Positions 34,654 through 38,041 of a DNA stretch of 38,041 bases are shown in pieces. A model generated the notes under the pieces. That model was given only the letters and a program-made list of their open reading frames with translations, had not been told where the DNA came from and did no database searches. The DNA is taken from NCBI GenBank assembly GCA_030066625.1, contig JASJBG010000049.1, positions 1 through 38,041 of the forward strand, in the 5' to 3' direction. This DNA is from Woeseiaceae bacterium. GTDB taxonomy: Bacteria; Pseudomonadota; Gammaproteobacteria; Steroidobacterales; Woeseiaceae. The translations under genes and the position numbers were made by a program. Every line of letters starts with the position of its first letter. The first letter of the stretch is position 1.

Positions 34654-35151
34654 TCAGATGCCGAGCTGGCGAAATTCGACTTCGACCTCACTGGCGAGCC
34701 AGATCTCGTCGAACATCTTTCCATAGAGTTTGGCGACCGCGGGTTCGTGGGTGTCTGCGATGCCTTCCCAGCGCGGCGCCTGCAGTCGGTAGACCAGGGC
34801 CGTTTCGTCGGCAATGCAGAATGCCTCCGCGTGGGTGCGCAGATCCTCGCGAACATGGCGAAACTCGATATAGGTGTTCAGGCGCCGGCCCAGGTGAACG
34901 AAGTTGTTGCCGTTCTTGATAGCGCGGGTCGGGTCGGCGATCAGAACGCGAATGCGAGAGTAGGTCTGCGACAGGACGAGGCGCTTGATGACCTCGAGGA
35001 ACTCCGGATCGTCATAGATGCCGGGTTCGAGGTCATGCGTAAAGATCGAGACCTTTCGCTTTGCCTCTTTGGCGATCGTAATCGCCGCCTGGCGCATCTC
35101 TTCTTTCGTCGAGATAACCCAGCGCTTGCTGTTGTCGTTGGCCTGATCCAT
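34654..35151 (-). CDS. Uncharacterised protein with PLD-like pattern (DUF7931-type)
   Basis: A 165-residue soluble protein. The pattern is STKEEMRQAAITIAKEAKR, KVSIFTHDLEPGIYDDPEFLEVIKRLVL (in two parts), IRVLIADPTRAIKNGNNFVHLGRRL, EAFCIADETALVYR and a Trp/Glu-rich end. This is what I associate with an uncharacterised family related to half of a phospholipase D fold; no HKD motif is present, so catalysis is not implied. The name is from memory and uncertain. It lies between purB and nudJ, where E. coli and relatives have hflD near mnmA and purB. Confidence 0.72.
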   Translation of the reverse strand: MDQANDNSKRWVISTKEEMRQAAITIAKEAKRKVSIFTHDLEPGIYDDPEFLEVIKRLVLSQTYSRIRVLIADPTRAIKNGNNFVHLGRRLNTYIEFRHVREDLRTHAEAFCIADETALVYRLQAPRWEGIADTHEPAVAKLYGKMFDEIWLASEVEVEFRQLGI

Positions 35152-35376
35152 TAGATCGATTATTCAACACCGATGTTTCAGTTTTGCCGCACCCGGTCAC
35201 ACCGGTACCCGCTTTAACATCTTACCCGCCGCGACGGGAACCGCCGTGCCAACTGCGTCACGTTTTCGTTTCGACCCGTGCGGATTAGAACGGTTCGCAA
35301 GCCGCGTGAATAAATGGTTTCAGCGAAACCTTTTCTCGCTGGGCAAAAGTCGCTTTGTTTCACATATCGCCCGCCG
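35152..35376. other. 225-bp intergenic region upstream of the PLD-like gene
   Basis: This spacer separates purB from the downstream minus-strand gene. It is noticeably less GC-rich than its surroundings, with stretches such as ttcagttttgcc and cgttttcgtttcg. It contains the purB terminator candidate near 35316-35330. A promoter for the PLD-like gene, nudJ and mnmA should lie here on the minus strand, but I cannot point to clear hexamers. Confidence 0.4.
35316..35330 (-). terminator. Candidate terminator after purB
   Basis: GGTTTC (35316-35321) and GAAACC (35325-35330) form a perfect 6-bp stem with a 3-nt loop, 46 bp beyond the purB stop. On the minus strand it is followed by atttatt, a weak U tract; on the plus strand it is followed by tttt. 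Short and AT-rich, so only moderately convincing. Confidence 0.4.
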
Positions 35377-36804
<1,428 letters not shown>

Positions 36805-36874
36805 CTATCCGCGGCCTCGCGCCCGCATCTCCTGCGCCCCCTGACAAACTGATTTTCTTAGAGAAACGACGACG

Positions 36875-38041
36875 ATGAACGATAAGGCCTTCCGTATCGA
36901 GAAAGACAGCATGGGCGAACTCAAGGTGCCCGAAGACGCGCTCTGGGGCGCGCAGACGCAGCGCGCGGTCGAGAATTTTCCGATCAGCGGCCTCGCGATG
37001 CCGCGGCAGTTCATCAAGGCTCTGGGCCTCGTCAAATGGGCGGCTGCCGGGGCCAACGCCGAACTCGGGCTGCTCAAGAGCGAGCTCGCCATGGCCATCC
37101 AGAAATCGGCGCTCGCGGTTGCCGAAGGCGAGCATGATGGCGAATTCCCGATCGATGTCTTCCAGACGGGCTCGGGTACGAGCTCGAATATGAACGCGAA
37201 CGAGGTGATCGCCCATCTCGCGACCGCGGGGCTCGGCAAGGACGTGCATCCAAACGACCACGTCAACATGAGCCAGAGCAGCAATGATGTCATCCCGACC
37301 TGCGTGCACGTGAGCGCGGCGCTCTCCGTGCAGGAATCGCTGCTGCCCGCGCTTGCACACCTGTCGAAGACGCTCACGAAGAAGGCGGAGGAATGCGCCG
37401 ACGTCGTCAAGACCGGCCGGACCCACCTGATGGACGCCATGCCCGTCACGCTCGGCCAGGAACTCGAAGGCTGGCGTTCCCAGGTCGACAGCGGCGCGGC
37501 CCGGCTGCGCGACTCGATGCAGCGCCTGACGGCGATCGCGCAGGGCGGCACGGCGGTCGGCACCGGTATCAATGCGCACCCGAAATTCGGTGACAAGGTA
37601 GCCGTCCTTCTTTCCGAGCAGACGAATCTGCCTTTCAAGGCGGCTGAGTCTCGCTTCGAACTGATGTCTTCACAGGACACGGCGGTCGAGGTTTCAGGCC
37701 AGCTCAGGGTACTGGCCGTGAGTCTGACGAAGATCGCGAACGACCTGCGCTGGATGAACTCCGGGCCGCTTGCCGGGATTGGCGAGATCGAGCTGCCGGC
37801 CCTGCAGCCGGGGTCGAGCATCATGCCGGGCAAGGTCAACCCGGTCATACCCGAGGCGGTCGCCATGGTTTGCGCGCAGGTCGTCGGCAACGACGCGACG
37901 ATCGCGATGGCGGGCCAGTCCGGCAATTTCCAGCTCAACGTCATGCTGCCCGTCGTCGCCTACAACCTGCTGCAGAGCATCGAGATCCTGGCCTCGGCCA
38001 GCACTGTGCTCGCTGACAAGGCGATCGCCGGATTCGTGGTC
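36875..38041 (+). CDS. fumC: Class II fumarate hydratase, 3'-truncated by window edge
   Basis: The first 389 residues of an oxygen-stable, iron-independent fumarase (full length about 460) interconverting fumarate and malate. Visible are [61 protein letters not shown] and the superfamily signature [11 protein letters not shown]. The frame is open to the last base of the window, so the stop lies beyond. It begins [16 protein letters not shown]; aag-like sites upstream are weak (ttagagaaacgac). The 130-bp divergent spacer with purB holds the promoters of both. Confidence 0.97.
   Translation, partial: MNDKAFRIEKDSMGELKVPEDALWGAQTQRAVENFPISGLAMPRQFIKALGLVKWAAAGANAELGLLKSELAMAIQKSALAVAEGEHDGEFPIDVFQTGSGTSSNMNANEVIAHLATAGLGKDVHPNDHVNMSQSSNDVIPTCVHVSAALSVQESLLPALAHLSKTLTKKAEECADVVKTGRTHLMDAMPVTLGQELEGWRSQVDSGAARLRDSMQRLTAIAQGGTAVGTGINAHPKFGDKVAVLLSEQTNLPFKAAESRFELMSSQDTAVEVSGQLRVLAVSLTKIANDLRWMNSGPLAGIGEIELPALQPGSSIMPGKVNPVIPEAVAMVCAQVVGNDATIAMAGQSGNFQLNVMLPVVAYNLLQSIEILASASTVLADKAIAGFVV

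Overview
The window is about 38 kb of GC-rich chromosome from a gammaproteobacterium. The evidence is the order yebC-ruvC-ruvA-ruvB-ybgC-tolQRAB-pal-cpoB, a fused aspartokinase/homoserine dehydrogenase heading thrABC, a RelA with a degenerate hydrolase domain, and a nudJ-mnmA pair near purB. The lineage cannot be fixed from sequence alone. A marine or sediment group such as Woeseiales/Chromatiales or a relative of the Steroidobacterales/xanthomonads is my guess. Coding density is very high and many neighbours are coupled by ATGA or TGATG overlaps. Both edges cut genes: lpdA lacks its 5' end and fumC its 3' end.

Layout. 1-3149 (+): end of dihydrolipoyl dehydrogenase, a small unknown protein, an HD phosphohydrolase and a secreted propeller protein. 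3146-6870 (-): a sodium:amino-acid symporter and relA. 7025-15038 (+): yebC, ruvCAB and the complete Tol-Pal cluster with its thioesterase YbgC and coordinator CpoB. 15098-20998 (+): tRNA-Lys(UUU) with its own promoter, thrA, thrB and thrC, then a membrane-anchored NERD protein and a GNAT acetyltransferase in tight register. 21022-25803 (-): an ABC-2 type exporter, tatD, a VOC protein, a Sel1 protein and two uncharacterised genes. 25943-28034 (+): a secreted VNG-repeat solenoid protein, a YgjP-type metalloprotease and a small membrane protein. 28031-36744 (-): purB, an uncharacterised PLD-like protein, nudJ, mnmA, acnA, then a 480-bp repeat tract, a sirtuin and a DUF2333 protein. 36875 to the end (+): fumC, divergent from purB.

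Most of the window is core metabolism and envelope maintenance: 2-oxoacid dehydrogenase and TCA enzymes (lpdA, acnA, fumC), purine and threonine synthesis, ppGpp synthesis, Holliday-junction processing, outer-membrane constriction and tRNA thiolation. I found no phage, insertion sequence, CRISPR array or recognisable defence island.

Two non-genic structures are the most unusual observations. (1) Downstream of the solenoid gene, its last eleven or twelve codons recur twice more, each copy with its own stop. Over the eight shared codons the three copies differ only synonymously, which suggests remnants of collapsed tandem paralogues. (2) Between acnA and the sirtuin gene lies a modular four-copy repeat with periods of 93, 93 and 126 bp. 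One copy folds into a long hairpin, and compensatory changes between copies support that fold. The tRNA-Lys/thrABC junction, which has no terminator and no attenuator, is a third point worth testing.
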